Of a stretch of DNA of 64,000 nucleotides, positions 28,305 through 38,851 are shown piece by piece. The stretch is from assembly GCF_023073315.1 (NCBI RefSeq), contig NZ_JADPJH010000020.1:78479-142478 (forward strand). The letters are read 5' to 3'. This DNA comes from Bradyrhizobium sp. 1 (lineage in GTDB: Bacteria > Pseudomonadota > Alphaproteobacteria > Rhizobiales > Xanthobacteraceae). The notes beneath the pieces were generated by a model. It was given only the letters and a program-made list of their open reading frames with translations. It was not told the DNA's origin and did no database searches. The position numbers were made by a program, and so were the translations under genes. Positions within the stretch are counted from its first letter, which is position 1, and each line of letters opens with the position of its first letter.

Positions 28305-29251
28305 GGCCCGCCCTCCCGGTTCGCCATCGTTCGGAAGGAGAGCGCGGTGAGACCCATCAGTGCGGCGAGCGTCAGCAGCGTTGCCGCCGAAGCCTTGCCG
28401 ATGTCGTAATGCTCGACGGCCTGCTGGTAGATGTAGAACAGCACGAGGTTGGTCGCGTTGGATGGCCCGCCCTTGGTCATGACGAAGACGTGGTCAACCT
28501 GCGTCACCGCGTTGAGCGTGGCGATCACGATGACGAACAGGAAGGTGGGCTTGAGCTCCGGCAGGATGATGTGGCGGAAACGCATGAACGGACCTGCTCC
28601 GTCGAGATGGGCTGCCTCCATCACATCCTCGGGCACGGCCTGGAGGCCGGCAAGGAAGAACAGCATGTAATAGCCGGCGTTCTTCCAGATGGTGATGACC
28701 ATGATGGCATAGAGCGCGATGTCGGAATCGCCGAGCCAGTTCGGCAGCACCGGCAGGAAACGGCCGATGTAATAGTCGAGCAGTCCGACGTTCGGCAGGA
28801 AGATGAACAGGAACAGCGCGGACGCCGCGACCATCGGGATCAGTACCGGCAGGAACAGCGCGGCACGCAGCGCGCTGCTGATCGCACTGGTGCGCGCCAG
28901 CGCGAGCGCGAACAGCAGAGCCAAGCCGATGCTCGGGATCGCCGTCCCGACGGCATAGACGAGGTTGTTGAAGACCGCGCCGGTGAAGGCGGGGTCGGCG
29001 AGCACCGCGCTGATGTTGTCGAGGCCGACGAAGCGGACCGGCGCCTTCGGCGTGGCGCGCTGATAGAGCGCGTCGACGAACACGCGGCCCATCGCGCCAT
29101 AGGTGAACAGCGCGAGGAAGACCAGCGACGGCAGCAGCAAGAGATAGGCAGGCAGCGAGGCTTTGAAGCGATCAGAAAACCGCTTCAGGACGTGCAGACG
29201 CGGTGCCGCCGATGCCGCGACCGGGAGAGCCGCGGGTTCAGCGAGGCTCAT
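28301..29251 (-). CDS. carbohydrate ABC transporter permease (UgpA-like)
   Basis: Inner-membrane permease of 316 residues, MalF/UgpA type, with six helices and an EAA loop (AVPEDVMEAAHLDGAGPFMRFR). I chose ATG 29251 (MSLAEPAALP), one base after the stop of the phosphoesterase gene; a longer start at 29278 would overlap that gene. A partner gene for the ATPase (UgpC) is absent, so it must be elsewhere or shared. Confidence 0.93.
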   Translation of the reverse strand: MSLAEPAALPVAASAAPRLHVLKRFSDRFKASLPAYLLLLPSLVFLALFTYGAMGRVFVDALYQRATPKAPVRFVGLDNISAVLADPAFTGAVFNNLVYAVGTAIPSIGLALLFALALARTSAISSALRAALFLPVLIPMVAASALFLFIFLPNVGLLDYYIGRFLPVLPNWLGDSDIALYAIMVITIWKNAGYYMLFFLAGLQAVPEDVMEAAHLDGAGPFMRFRHIILPELKPTFLFVIVIATLNAVTQVDHVFVMTKGGPSNATNLVLFYIYQQAVEHYDIGKASAATLLTLAALMGLTALSFRTMANREGGP

Positions 29252-29252
29252 C

Positions 29253-30104
29253 TCACCGCGCCGGAAACTTGAGCGCATAGTCGCGGCCGTCCATTCCCGC
29301 CGGTGGCTCGAAGGGGAAGCGCAGACTGGTGTCGAGGAAATCGTGGCTGTGCACGACCAGGTTTTCGCCGTCGATCAGCACGACGCCATAGGCCGGCGGC
29401 TCGTGGCTCGCCAGATGGTCGGTGACGGTCGCATCGAGCTCGAACCAGACCTGGTGGTTGGTGCCGCGCAGGGTCGAGAACGGGATCTTGCCGTAGCTGC
29501 CGAAGATCGGCCGGTGCACATGGCCGAAGAAGAGGTGGCGGATGCGCGAACGATAGGGCGCGATCACCTCGGCGAACTCCGCGCTCTGTGCCAGCGAGAT
29601 TTCGTCCATCGCGTGGACGCCGACCGGGAAGGGCGGATGGTGCATGAAGAACACGAACGGCATGTCGGCGGGCGCGGCCGCAAGCGTCGTCGCGAGCCAG
29701 CCGAGGCGCTTGCCGCACATCTCGCCGGCGTGGCTGGTCTCGTCCAGCGTGTCCAGGAACACGAACAGGCCGTGCTCGGTGGTGCGGGTGCCCTGCACGA
29801 AGCCGTTGGGATCGCGCGGCGCAGCCTTCAGGCCGTCGAGACAAACCACGCGCTTGTCGTGATTGCCGACCATGGCGATGTACGGGATCTTCAGCGCGGC
29901 CATTGCGTCGGCGAAATTGGCGTAGGATTCAGGCTCGCCCCAATGGGTGAGGTCGCCGGTCACCACGGCGAAAGCAGCATCGGACTGGTGCTTGTTGATG
30001 TCGGCAACCGCCGCATCCAGCCGGGCGCGCGGATCGAGGCCATAAAGCTTCAGCCCGGGATTCGCGAGATGCGTGTCGGTGATGTGGATGAACTTGAAGG
30101 GCAT
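29253..30104 (-). CDS. metallophosphoesterase (calcineurin-like)
   Basis: A 283-residue two-metal phosphoesterase, related to cyclic-nucleotide or glycerophosphodiester phosphodiesterases. Metal ligands are seen in the order FIHITDTHLA, GDLTHWGE, MVGNHDK, FMHHPP and GHVHRP. There is no signal peptide, so it is probably cytosolic. It is the first gene of an operon with two Ugp-like permeases and a binding protein; a plausible task is hydrolysing an imported glycerophosphodiester, but that is inference. Confidence 0.9.
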   Translation of the reverse strand: MPFKFIHITDTHLANPGLKLYGLDPRARLDAAVADINKHQSDAAFAVVTGDLTHWGEPESYANFADAMAALKIPYIAMVGNHDKRVVCLDGLKAAPRDPNGFVQGTRTTEHGLFVFLDTLDETSHAGEMCGKRLGWLATTLAAAPADMPFVFFMHHPPFPVGVHAMDEISLAQSAEFAEVIAPYRSRIRHLFFGHVHRPIFGSYGKIPFSTLRGTNHQVWFELDATVTDHLASHEPPAYGVVLIDGENLVVHSHDFLDTSLRFPFEPPAGMDGRDYALKFPAR

Positions 30105-30258
30105 GGCGCTTGTCAGGATCGTTGGAGGGTGGGCGCCTCCGGCAAGACGGCCCTGGACAGGCCGTTAGAGTGCGAGTGTTTCAGTTTGATGACAGCGGTT
30201 CCCGGGGGTCCGAATTCCACAGGAAGCGAGGGCGTTGAGCCGCATGCCGCACAAAAAT

Positions 30259-30279
30259 CTCGAAAACAACCCCATGCAC
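30259..30279. repeat. 21-bp dispersed motif, copy 1
   Basis: CTCGAAAACAACCCCATGCAC, followed by AGTAGCC, recurs exactly at 63847-63867 (there followed by CGTAGCC), i.e. 33.6 kb away. The sequence is compact and unusually A-rich for this GC background, which suggests a repeat unit carried by both sites. Confidence 0.85.
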
Positions 30280-30426
30280 AGTAGCCGACGGTTGTCGTAA
30301 CAATGACTTACGCGTCTTTCACCACGAGTTGACACGTCGGGCAAAACAGGGGCATGATGCGATCATCGGAAAATCAGAAGCGCGAACCGTGGGCGGCCCG
30401 GCGATGGGTGGCTGGATCGAAGGCGG

Positions 30427-30521
30427 CGTAGGCAGGGTGGATTAGCGAAGCGTAATCCACCTCTTTATTTTCCGCGTCGAAGGAGAAGTGGTGGATTACG
30501 CCTTCGGCTAATCCACCTACG
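30427..30521. repeat. tandem stem-loops with GTGGATTA/TAATCCAC arms
   Basis: Two hairpins of the same type: GTGGATTA (30437-30444) with TAATCCAC (30453-30460), and GTGGATTA (30491-30498) with TAATCCAC (30509-30516); the outer flanks CGTAG / CTACG pair across the whole unit. This is a familiar intergenic palindrome of Bradyrhizobium and related genomes. Confidence 0.7.
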
Positions 30522-30535
30522 CACCGAGATTGTTG

Positions 30536-32011
30536 CTACGTCCCGCAGAATGTCTGCAGCACGCGCTGATCCGGCAGCGGCGGATCGGCGTAGGCGGCGT
30601 AGTCCGGCTGATCCTCGAACGGCTTTGCCAGGACCTTCACCAGCTCCTCGAACGGTGCGTAGTCGTCATCGTTCACCGCGGCCTGGATCACGGCTTCGAC
30701 GCGGTGGTTGCGCGGGATGAACATTGGATTGACGGCGTGCATGGCGGCTTGCCGTTCGGCTGCGCTCTGCGGCTCCAGGGCTGTGCGCTCGTGCCAGCGT
30801 TTGGCCCACTCGTCGAAGGCCGCCGGATCCATGAACTGGGCGCGCGCATCGTCGGCGGCCGGATCGCCGGCGGCGTCACCAAGCTTGCGGAAAGTGAGGG
30901 TGAAGTCGGCCTGGTTCTTGGCCATGGCATCCAGCAGGTCCTGGATCAGCGGCTCGTCGCCCTCGCGCGTCGTGAACAGGCCGATCTTCTGGCGCAGGCC
31001 CGCCTGATAAGCGTCGCTGAACGTTTCGGCGAACGCGCCGAGGATGTCGTGGGCTTCCGCGACCGCTTTCTCCTGGTCGTCGGAGAACAGAGGTAGCAGG
31101 CATTCGGCCAGCCGCGTCAGATTCCACAGCGCGATGCGCGGCTGGTTGGCATAGGCGTAGCGGCCCATCTCGTCGATCGAGGAAAATACCTGCGAAGGAT
31201 TATAGGCGTCCATGAAGGCGCAGGGGCCGTAGTCGATGGTCTCGCCGGAGATGGAGCTGTTGTCGGTGTTCATGACGCCATGGATGAAGCCGACCAGCAG
31301 CCAGCGCGCGACGAGGTTTGCCTGGCGCGCGACGACCGCGGCGAGCAGGCCGTGATAGGGCCGCTCCGCGTGAAGCAGGTCCGGGTAATGGCGGGCGATG
31401 ACGTGGTCGGCGAGCCGGCGGATCGCGTCGGTGTCGCGGCGGACGGCAAAGAACTGGAAGGTGCCGACGCGGATGTGGCTCGAAGCGACGCGCGTCAGCA
31501 CCGCGCCGGGCAGCGCGGTTTCGCGGATGACGTGCTCGCCGGTGACGACGGCGGCGAGCGAGCGCGTGGTCGGAATGCCCAGCGCGAACATCGCTTCGCT
31601 GACGATGTATTCGCGCAGCACAGGACCCAGTGCGGCGCGGCCGTCGCCGCGGCGGGAGAACGGGGTGGGGCCGGAGCCCTTGAGCTGGATGTCGCGGCGG
31701 AGGCCGCCTCTGTCGATGACCTCGCCGAGCAGGATGGCGCGGCCGTCGCCGAGCTGGGGCACGAAATTCCCGAACTGGTGACCGGCATAGGCCATGGCAA
31801 TGGGATCGGCCCCGGCGGGAACCGTCTTGCCGGCGAGGATCTCGGCGCCCTCAGGGGTTTCCAGCATGTCGGGATCGAGCCCGAGCTGGCGTGCCAGCGG
31901 CCGGTTCAGCTTGATCAGCCGGGGGGCCGCCACCGGGGTTGGCGCGACCCGCGCAAAGAAGCTGTCCGGCAGCGCCGAATAGGAGTTCTGGAAGGGGAAA
32001 TGGACTGTCAT
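30536..32011 (-). CDS. selO: protein adenylyltransferase SelO (YdiU)
   Basis: Pseudokinase-fold enzyme that AMPylates protein Ser/Thr/Tyr residues, and is redox-linked in its known members. The 491-residue protein has the active-site region [23 protein letters not shown] and the conserved [19 protein letters not shown] stretch ([17 protein letters not shown]) with its N-terminal AGHQFG motif. The frame is open 66 codons upstream, but ATG 32011 starts [15 protein letters not shown], the usual opening. Minus strand, divergent from aspS. Confidence 0.94.
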   Translation of the reverse strand: MTVHFPFQNSYSALPDSFFARVAPTPVAAPRLIKLNRPLARQLGLDPDMLETPEGAEILAGKTVPAGADPIAMAYAGHQFGNFVPQLGDGRAILLGEVIDRGGLRRDIQLKGSGPTPFSRRGDGRAALGPVLREYIVSEAMFALGIPTTRSLAAVVTGEHVIRETALPGAVLTRVASSHIRVGTFQFFAVRRDTDAIRRLADHVIARHYPDLLHAERPYHGLLAAVVARQANLVARWLLVGFIHGVMNTDNSSISGETIDYGPCAFMDAYNPSQVFSSIDEMGRYAYANQPRIALWNLTRLAECLLPLFSDDQEKAVAEAHDILGAFAETFSDAYQAGLRQKIGLFTTREGDEPLIQDLLDAMAKNQADFTLTFRKLGDAAGDPAADDARAQFMDPAAFDEWAKRWHERTALEPQSAAERQAAMHAVNPMFIPRNHRVEAVIQAAVNDDDYAPFEELVKVLAKPFEDQPDYAAYADPPLPDQRVLQTFCGT

Positions 32012-32207
32012 GGCCTCAAGATAGGGTTGGAACGCCTGATGGCAAAGGCCCCGGTCGCGGGAGGTCGAAAATGGGCGGTTCGGGCCCAAAACAGGCCATT
32101 CCCTTGGTTGCCGCTTCGGGCCTCGTCGGGTAAACCCTGCCGCAACTTCGGACGGGCCGTTACAGGCCGTCCGATTCGACCCCTCCGACATTGAATTTGG
32201 GACGACC

Positions 32208-33980
32208 ATGCATCGCTACCGGTCACATAAATGCGGCGATCTCCGCGAGAGCAACATCGGCGAGACAGTTCGCCTCTCGGGCTGGGTCCATCGCGTGCGC
32301 GACCATGGCGGCGTGCTGTTCATCGATTTGCGCGACCATTACGGCCTGACCCAGTGCGTGGTCGACCCGGACTCGCCGGCGTTCGCGCAGGCCGAAAAGC
32401 TGCGCTCGGAATTCGTGGTCAAGATGGACGGCAAGGTCCGCCGCCGCCCCGAAGGCACCGACAATAACGATCTGCCGACCGGCAAGATCGAGATCTATGT
32501 CACCGAGATCGAGGTGCTGGGTCCGGCCGGCGACCTACCGCTGCCGGTGTTCGGCGACCAGGAATATCCTGAGGACATCAGGCTCAAGTATCGCTTCCTG
32601 GACCTGCGCCGCGAAAAACTGCACCAGAACATCATGACGCGCGTCGACATCATCAAGTCGATGCGGCGGCGCATGGAGGGGCAGGGCTTCTTCGAGTTCA
32701 ACACCCCGATCCTGACCGCGTCCTCGCCGGAAGGCGCGCGCGACTTCCTGGTGCCGTCGCGCATCCATCCGGGAAAATTCTACGCTTTGCCGCAGGCGCC
32801 GCAGCAGTACAAGCAACTGCTGATGATGTCGGGCTTCGACCGCTATTTCCAGATCGCGCCCTGCTTCCGCGACGAGGACCCGCGTGCCGACCGTCTGCCG
32901 GGCGAGTTCTATCAGCTCGACGTCGAGATGAGCTTTGTCACGCAGGAAGACGTGTTCGCGGCGATGGAGCCCGTCATCACCGGCGTGTTCGAGGAGTTTG
33001 CCAAGGGCAAGCCGGTGAGCAAGAACTGGCGCCGCATCCCGTTCGCCGAGGCGCTGCGCAAATATGGCAGCGACAAGCCGGATTTGCGCAATCCGATCGA
33101 GATGCAGGACGTCTCGGAGCATTTCCGCGGCTCCGGCTTCAAGGTCTTTGCGCGCATGCTCGAAGATCCCAAGAACCAGGTCTGGGCGATCCCGGCCCCG
33201 GGCGGCGGCAGCCGCGCCTTCTGCGACCGCATGAACTCGTGGGCGCAAGGCGAGGGCCAGCCCGGCCTCGGCTATATCATGTGGCGCGAGGGCGGCGAGG
33301 GCGCTGGTCCGCTTGCGAACAACATCGGGCCGGAGCGCACGGCAGCAATCCGCGCGCAGATCGGCACCAAGGAAGGCGATGCCGCTTTCTTCGTCGCCGG
33401 CGATCCCGACAAGTTCTGGAAGTTCTCAGGTTTGGCGCGCAACAAGGTCGGCGAGGAATTGAACCTCACCGACAAGGAGCGGTTCGAGCTCGCCTGGATC
33501 GTCGACTTCCCGATGTACGAGTACAACGAGGACGACAAGAAGGTCGACTTCTCGCACAACCCGTTCTCGATGCCGCAGGGTGGCTTGGAAACGCTGAAAT
33601 CGCAGGACCCGCTGACCATCAAGGCGTTCCAGTACGACATCACTTGCAACGGGTTTGAGATCGCCTCTGGCGGCATCCGCAACCACGTGCCAGAAGCGAT
33701 GGTGAAGGCGTTCGAGATCGCAGGTTACGGCGAGCAGGAAGTGGTCGATCGCTTCGGCGGCATGTACCGCGCCTTCCAGTACGGCGCGCCGCCGCATGGC
33801 GGCATGGCCGCGGGCGTCGACCGCATCGTGATGCTCTTGTGCGGGACCAACAATCTCCGCGAGATCTCGCTGTTCCCGATGAACCAGCAGGCCATGGACC
33901 TCTTGATGGGCGCACCGTCGGAGGCCAGCACCAAGCAGCTCCGCGAGCTGCATGTGAAAGTGAACTTGCCGCAGAAGTGA
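32208..33980 (+). CDS. aspS: aspartyl-tRNA synthetase
   Basis: Class II aminoacyl-tRNA synthetase for Asp (non-discriminating forms also charge tRNA-Asn). The 590-residue protein has the N-terminal OB fold (residues to about 110), class II motif 2 in the [12 protein letters not shown] region and motif 3 near [14 protein letters not shown], plus the bacterial GAD insertion between. The ATG 32208 is preceded by no strong SD, but the start [12 protein letters not shown] matches the family. Confidence 0.97.
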   Translation: MHRYRSHKCGDLRESNIGETVRLSGWVHRVRDHGGVLFIDLRDHYGLTQCVVDPDSPAFAQAEKLRSEFVVKMDGKVRRRPEGTDNNDLPTGKIEIYVTEIEVLGPAGDLPLPVFGDQEYPEDIRLKYRFLDLRREKLHQNIMTRVDIIKSMRRRMEGQGFFEFNTPILTASSPEGARDFLVPSRIHPGKFYALPQAPQQYKQLLMMSGFDRYFQIAPCFRDEDPRADRLPGEFYQLDVEMSFVTQEDVFAAMEPVITGVFEEFAKGKPVSKNWRRIPFAEALRKYGSDKPDLRNPIEMQDVSEHFRGSGFKVFARMLEDPKNQVWAIPAPGGGSRAFCDRMNSWAQGEGQPGLGYIMWREGGEGAGPLANNIGPERTAAIRAQIGTKEGDAAFFVAGDPDKFWKFSGLARNKVGEELNLTDKERFELAWIVDFPMYEYNEDDKKVDFSHNPFSMPQGGLETLKSQDPLTIKAFQYDITCNGFEIASGGIRNHVPEAMVKAFEIAGYGEQEVVDRFGGMYRAFQYGAPPHGGMAAGVDRIVMLLCGTNNLREISLFPMNQQAMDLLMGAPSEASTKQLRELHVKVNLPQK

Positions 33981-34000
33981 GGCGAGCCGATCTTCGGTCT

Positions 34001-34135
34001 CGTGCCCCGGACGCAGCGCAGCGCTCTTCAGCGGTGCGCTGCAGAGCCGGGGCCCACGCTCCGTCGCACAGCAAGCTTCTGGGTCCCGGCGCTGCGCAGC
34101 AGCGTTACACGCTGCAGCGCGTCCGGGACACGAGA
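34001..34135. repeat. dispersed repeat, copy 1 (with inverted ends)
   Basis: About 135 bases from CGTGCCCCGGACGC to GCGTCCGGGACACGAGA, so the ends are inverted (terminal CGTGCCCCGGACGC / GCGTCCGGGACACG). A second copy lies at 52364-52500 with the same ends and a variable middle. It follows aspS and precedes the convergent AsmA-like gene. Confidence 0.88.
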
Positions 34136-34148
34136 TCGCCTCTCTCGC

Positions 34149-36116
34149 CTACAGCCCCGTCGACGTCTCGATCCTGAACTGCGCCAGCGCGCTCTGCGGG
34201 TCGGCTTGCAAGAGCTGCATCAATTGCATCAGCGGCGCCTTGGCGCGCGGGGAGAGCTTGATGGAAAGCGTCTGCCCCGGCGTCTCGACGAAGCGGACGA
34301 CCGCGTCCACGGCCGTCTGCGCATCCGGATTGGCTGAAGCAATCTGCTCGCGTTTGGCCCTGATGCTCTCGACCAGCGCCTGACGTGCGACTTCGCGGCT
34401 CACATTCTGCATGCGCGAGAACTGCGCCACGACCAGATCGATGAGGCCGCTGTCGCGCAATGAGAATTCGAGCGTGCCCGCCTCGATCCGGGCCGCCTGG
34501 CCCATGAGCTGGGCCGGATCGGCCGAAAACACCTCGCGTGGTACGTTGCCGAGCGCGATGCGCAGTTGCGCTCTTGCGATCCCTCCAATGTCGAGGGTCG
34601 CGGGCGTCAGAGCGAAGCTGTTGGATGACTCCGTCCACGCCGCGCCGAGGTCAAGGTCGATCGCGAGCTTGTCGATCCCGCTGGCAATCAATGGAATCTG
34701 TTTTGGGTCGGATGGATCGGTCGGCGTGACAAATTTGGCAACCGCATGCGCCTTGCTCGGGATCGAGCCGACCAGCTGCCCCCAATCCAGGCTCAGCGTG
34801 TCGATCGTAACCAGCTTCCTGGTGCTCTTGAACGGCGCGGTCACGCCCTTGATCTCCGCGCCCGCGAGCACGCCGAACAGCCCGAGCATCTGATCCGGCG
34901 AGGGCGCCCGCCCGGGCGTGGTGAGGCCTGCTGCCCAACGCATCAGGTTCGGCAGACTGAAGGACTTCAGCGCGAAGCGCTCCATCTTGAACTGTCCCTG
35001 CGGAGACGGCGTGTCGACGCCTTCGACCGCGAGCTCGCCGTCGCGATATCGGATGGCATTGACCGTGGCCGTTCCTTGCGGCGTGCCGACCGACATCTTG
35101 CCGATTTCAGCCTTACCGATGCGCAAACCCTCGTAGAATCCGGCGAGCTTCTCCAGCAGCTCGCGCGCCTGCGCCGGCGTCGGTGGTGCCGACTGGTCCT
35201 GCGGCAGCGCGGCAAACATGTCGGCCAGCCGGAATTTCGACGGCTGCACGGCGATGTCCTCCATGACGACACCGTCGATATCGACGCGCATTCCCTGCGC
35301 CGATTTGAGCGCATAGGGGCCTGCCGAGACCTGCCGGTAAATCCGGCGGTAGCTGTCGTCACTGGCCGTCTGCGGGTCGAACATGGCGAGGATCGCAGTC
35401 GCGTCGAAATCGTTGACGATGATGTTCGACATCTCGCCCGTCAGCTTGTCCGGCTTGCCGGGCTGCTTCACGTCGACCGAGATTGCGGCGCGGTCCGCCT
35501 TCATCGCATCGACCTTGCCGTGCTTCAGGTTCTGAATCGCTAGTCCGGAATACCTGACCTCACCGCTGCCGGCGGCGGCGCCGGAATCGAAGCTCATCGT
35601 GAGGGTCGGGGCCGTGAGCGACGATGCGACGACGCTCGCATATTGGCCGAGCACGTAGCGGTACATGTCGACCAGCGAGCCGTCCGCCGGCACCTGACCT
35701 GCGTGAATAGGACCGGCATAGTCGCGCACGACCAGTTGCGGGATCTTGTACGCGAGCTTCAACTTGGCCGCGCCGATCTGGTCAAGCATAACCTCGACTC
35801 CGGTGATATCGATGTCGTCGGCCGAGAACCTTGTCTCGTCGATCTGGCGGACGCCCGTGCCCTTGATGGCGGCGATCCTGATCTGCGCTTGCGTCTCCTT
35901 GCCCGGCTCGACCGCGATGTCCTCGATCGTCAGGGTGCGTGTGGGCAAATCGAACGCCACTTTGCCATGGCTCGCCTTACCGCCCTGCTTGCGCATCTGC
36001 TCGAAGGCCGCCTCGACCTCGGCAGTGGCGCGATGCTGGACGTAGAGATTGAAGCCGAACCATCCGCCCGCGGCGAGCACGGCTGCTACGATCAGGCCGA
36101 TCAGGATACGCTTCAT
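34149..36116 (-). CDS. AsmA-like large exported protein
   Basis: A 655-residue protein starting MKRILIGLIVAAVLAAGGWFGFNLYVQHRATAEV, i.e. one N-terminal membrane anchor and a large periplasmic part rich in beta structure, with repeating segments LTIEDIAVEPG, DIDITGVEVML, VVMEDIAV. The architecture fits the AsmA/DUF-type family that helps phospholipid transport, but I do not see a specific family signature. The ATG 36116 has GGGGA upstream; the frame is open further, but the membrane anchor fixes the start. Confidence 0.75.
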   Translation of the reverse strand: MKRILIGLIVAAVLAAGGWFGFNLYVQHRATAEVEAAFEQMRKQGGKASHGKVAFDLPTRTLTIEDIAVEPGKETQAQIRIAAIKGTGVRQIDETRFSADDIDITGVEVMLDQIGAAKLKLAYKIPQLVVRDYAGPIHAGQVPADGSLVDMYRYVLGQYASVVASSLTAPTLTMSFDSGAAAGSGEVRYSGLAIQNLKHGKVDAMKADRAAISVDVKQPGKPDKLTGEMSNIIVNDFDATAILAMFDPQTASDDSYRRIYRQVSAGPYALKSAQGMRVDIDGVVMEDIAVQPSKFRLADMFAALPQDQSAPPTPAQARELLEKLAGFYEGLRIGKAEIGKMSVGTPQGTATVNAIRYRDGELAVEGVDTPSPQGQFKMERFALKSFSLPNLMRWAAGLTTPGRAPSPDQMLGLFGVLAGAEIKGVTAPFKSTRKLVTIDTLSLDWGQLVGSIPSKAHAVAKFVTPTDPSDPKQIPLIASGIDKLAIDLDLGAAWTESSNSFALTPATLDIGGIARAQLRIALGNVPREVFSADPAQLMGQAARIEAGTLEFSLRDSGLIDLVVAQFSRMQNVSREVARQALVESIRAKREQIASANPDAQTAVDAVVRFVETPGQTLSIKLSPRAKAPLMQLMQLLQADPQSALAQFRIETSTGL

Positions 36117-36363
36117 TCCCCAGCTCCAGTTGCTCGTTTTGCACTGCGCAACCTGCCATATTCGGGAAACGTCGTGCGGTCCAGGGAAAGCTAGCGCTAT
36201 CAGATATTTGACTACCCGCCCTGTTGATGGGGCCGCAATCGGATATTGCCACCGGGGCGCCGGCCGTGCTTCATCCCGTTTCCACGACCCGGAAATTCCG
36301 CCCGCTTGGACGGCCGCTCCGGATGAGGCATTTTGAGGCCGGTAACGCGAGGCGAGACACCGC

Positions 36364-38673
36364 ATGTCGTCCTATTCCGATGATCTTCACCAGGCAGCGC
36401 TGGCCTATCACCGTCTGCCGCGCCCCGGAAAGCTCGAGATCCAGGCGACCAAGCCGCTCGCCAACCAGCGCGACCTCGCGCTTGCCTATTCTCCGGGCGT
36501 AGCTGCTGCCTGTCTGGAGATCGCGAAGAACCCGGCCGAAGCAGCGACCTTGACGATCCGCGCCAATCTGGTCGCCGTGGTCTCGAACGGCACCGCGGTG
36601 CTCGGTCTCGGCAATATCGGCCCGCTGGCCTCAAAGCCCGTGATGGAGGGCAAGGCGGTCCTGTTCAAGAAGTTCGCCGGCATCGACGTGTTCGACATCG
36701 AGATCGCCGCCGACACCATCGAGCGCGTGGTCGAGACCGTGGCAGCGCTCGAGCCGACCTTCGGCGGCATCAATCTGGAGGACATCCGGGGTCCCGAATG
36801 TTTCGAGATCGAGGCGCAGCTGAAGGAGCGCATGAAGATCCCGGTCTTCCATGACGACCAGCACGGCACCGCCATCATCGTCGCCGCCGCCATCACCAAT
36901 GGCCTCCGGCTGAACGGCAAGAAGCTGTCCGACGTCAAGATCGTGGCGTCCGGGGCAGGGGCCGCAGCGATCGCGACGCTCAATCTCCTGGTGTCGATGG
37001 GCGCGCAGCGCAAGAACATCTGGGTCTGCGACATAGACGGCCTCGTGCACGAGGGTCGCAACACCACGATGGACCGCTGGAAGGCGGTCTATGCGCAGAA
37101 GACCGACAAGCGGACGCTCGCCGACGTGATCGGTGGCGCGGACATCTTCATCGGGCTTTCGGCACCGGGCGTGCTGAAGCCCGAGATGGCCAAGGCGATG
37201 GGCGACAAGCCGCTGATCATGGCGCTCGCCAATCCGACGCCGGAGATCATGCCGGAGGAGGCGCGCAAAGCCCGCCCTGACGCCATGATCTGCACCGGGC
37301 GCTCCGACTATCCGAACCAGGTCAACAACGTCCTCTGCTTTCCCTTTATCTTCCGCGGCGCGCTCGACGTCGGCGCCACCGCGATCAACGAGGAGATGAA
37401 GCACGCCGCGGTCGAGGCCATCGCGCAGCTCGCGCGCGAGGCGCCGTCCGATGCGGTGGCGCAGGGCTTTGACACCGGCGAGACGCAAGGCTTTGGCCCG
37501 GGCTCGCTGATTCCGAGTCCCTTTGATCCACGGTTGATCCTGCGTATCTCGCCAGCCGTCGCCAAGGCGGCGATGGAATCGGGCGTGGCGACGCGCCCTA
37601 TCACCAATTTCGACGAATACACTGCGCTTCTGGAGCGCTTCGCCTTCCGTTCCGGCCTCGTCATGAAGCCGATGTTCGCGAAGGCCAAGACCCAGCCGGT
37701 GCGCGTGATCTATGCCGAAGGCGAGGACGAGCGCGTGCTGCGCGCCACCCAAGTGGTGCTGGAGGAGAATCTGGCGCGGCCGATCCTGGTCGGCCGTCCG
37801 TCCGTGGTGGAGGCGCGCATCAATCGCTTCGGCCTGTTGATCAAGGCGGGCAAGGATTTTGACCTCATCAATCCCGAGGACGATCCGCGCTATCGCTCCT
37901 ACGTGCAGTCCTACGTCGAAGTCGCCGGCCGCCGCGGCGTCACGCCGGATGCGGCACGGACGGTGGTGCGCACCAACAACACGGTGATCGCGGCGCTCGC
38001 GGTGATGCGCGGGGAGGCGGATGCCATGCTCTGCGGCGTCGAGGGCCGCTACATGCATCATCTGCGTCATGTCCGCGAGATCGTCGGCTTCCAGGCTGGC
38101 GTGAGCGACTATGCCGCGCTGGCGCTGCTGATCACCAGCAAGGGCGCCTTCTTCATTGCCGACACGCAAGTGCGCCCCAATCCGAGTGCGGAAGAGCTCG
38201 CCGAGATCGCCTCGCTCGCCGCGGTCCATGTCCAGCGCTTCGCGCTCAAACCCAAGATCGCCTTCGTCTCGCATTCCGATTTCGGTAGCTACGACACCGA
38301 TTCCTCGCGCAAGATGCGCCGGGCGACCCAGCTGTTGAAGGAAAAGCATCCGGAGATCGAGGCCGACGGCGAGATGCAGGGCGACACCGCGCTCTCCGTC
38401 GCTGCGCGAAAGATGGTGCTGCCGCACTCCAAGCTGGAGGGCGAGGCCAACATCATGATCATGCCGACGCTGGACACCGCCAACGTCGCCTATCAGATGA
38501 TCAAGTCGCTGGCGGACGCGCTGCCCGTCGGCCCGATCCTGATCGGCCCGGCGCGCCCGGCCCACATCCTCACCCCCTCGGTGACGGCGCGCGGCATCCT
38601 CAACATGACCGCGGTCGCGGTGGTGGAAGCGCAAGAGCGGGCCTCGCGGCAGCAACCGACGTTGTTTACGTAA
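36364..38673 (+). CDS. maeB: NADP-dependent malic enzyme with phosphotransacetylase domain
   Basis: A bifunctional-looking protein of 769 residues: the N-terminal malic enzyme half (oxidative decarboxylation of malate to pyruvate) includes [15 protein letters not shown] and the NADP-binding [13 protein letters not shown]; the C-terminal half (from about residue 440) resembles phosphate acetyltransferase but is usually regulatory in MaeB. It is monocistronic, and supplies pyruvate and NADPH from C4-dicarboxylates, the main symbiotic carbon source in rhizobia. Confidence 0.95.
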   Translation: MSSYSDDLHQAALAYHRLPRPGKLEIQATKPLANQRDLALAYSPGVAAACLEIAKNPAEAATLTIRANLVAVVSNGTAVLGLGNIGPLASKPVMEGKAVLFKKFAGIDVFDIEIAADTIERVVETVAALEPTFGGINLEDIRGPECFEIEAQLKERMKIPVFHDDQHGTAIIVAAAITNGLRLNGKKLSDVKIVASGAGAAAIATLNLLVSMGAQRKNIWVCDIDGLVHEGRNTTMDRWKAVYAQKTDKRTLADVIGGADIFIGLSAPGVLKPEMAKAMGDKPLIMALANPTPEIMPEEARKARPDAMICTGRSDYPNQVNNVLCFPFIFRGALDVGATAINEEMKHAAVEAIAQLAREAPSDAVAQGFDTGETQGFGPGSLIPSPFDPRLILRISPAVAKAAMESGVATRPITNFDEYTALLERFAFRSGLVMKPMFAKAKTQPVRVIYAEGEDERVLRATQVVLEENLARPILVGRPSVVEARINRFGLLIKAGKDFDLINPEDDPRYRSYVQSYVEVAGRRGVTPDAARTVVRTNNTVIAALAVMRGEADAMLCGVEGRYMHHLRHVREIVGFQAGVSDYAALALLITSKGAFFIADTQVRPNPSAEELAEIASLAAVHVQRFALKPKIAFVSHSDFGSYDTDSSRKMRRATQLLKEKHPEIEADGEMQGDTALSVAARKMVLPHSKLEGEANIMIMPTLDTANVAYQMIKSLADALPVGPILIGPARPAHILTPSVTARGILNMTAVAVVEAQERASRQQPTLFT

Positions 38674-38699
38674 GGGCGAGCTGGAGCGCAGCGAGTGGT

Positions 38700-38735
38700 G
38701 CGACCCCTTCTCCCCTTGTGGGAGAGGGGAAGTAA
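38700..38735. repeat. palindromic CCCCTTCTCCCC/GGGAGAGGGG element
   Basis: CCCCTTCTCCCCTTGTGGGAGAGGGG is a short inverted unit, another familiar high-copy intergenic element of the genus. It lies between maeB and the DoxX gene. Confidence 0.55.
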
Positions 38736-38851
38736 GGCCCGCCACTTTTGAATAACTTGCAGTTTTCCATTTCCCCGTTTGAAAACCGCAACCGGACTCT
38801 CCATACTCCGCCAGCGCGTTCCTGCTTTAGCGCTTTGCCAAGAGGCCGATC

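Larger units (their letters stand above)
30105..30535. other. repeat-rich intergenic region
   Basis: A 431-base gap with a copy of a dispersed repeat block (CTCGAAAACAACCCCATGCAC at 30259-30279, continuing to about 30400 with the text TTGACACGTCGGGCAAAAC near 30330) and a tandem stem-loop pair (30427-30521). No gene is supported in it. Confidence 0.5.

Noticed and set aside
36631..38745. 704-residue minus-strand frame over maeB
   Set aside because: Mirror of the malic enzyme; no independent signal for a gene.
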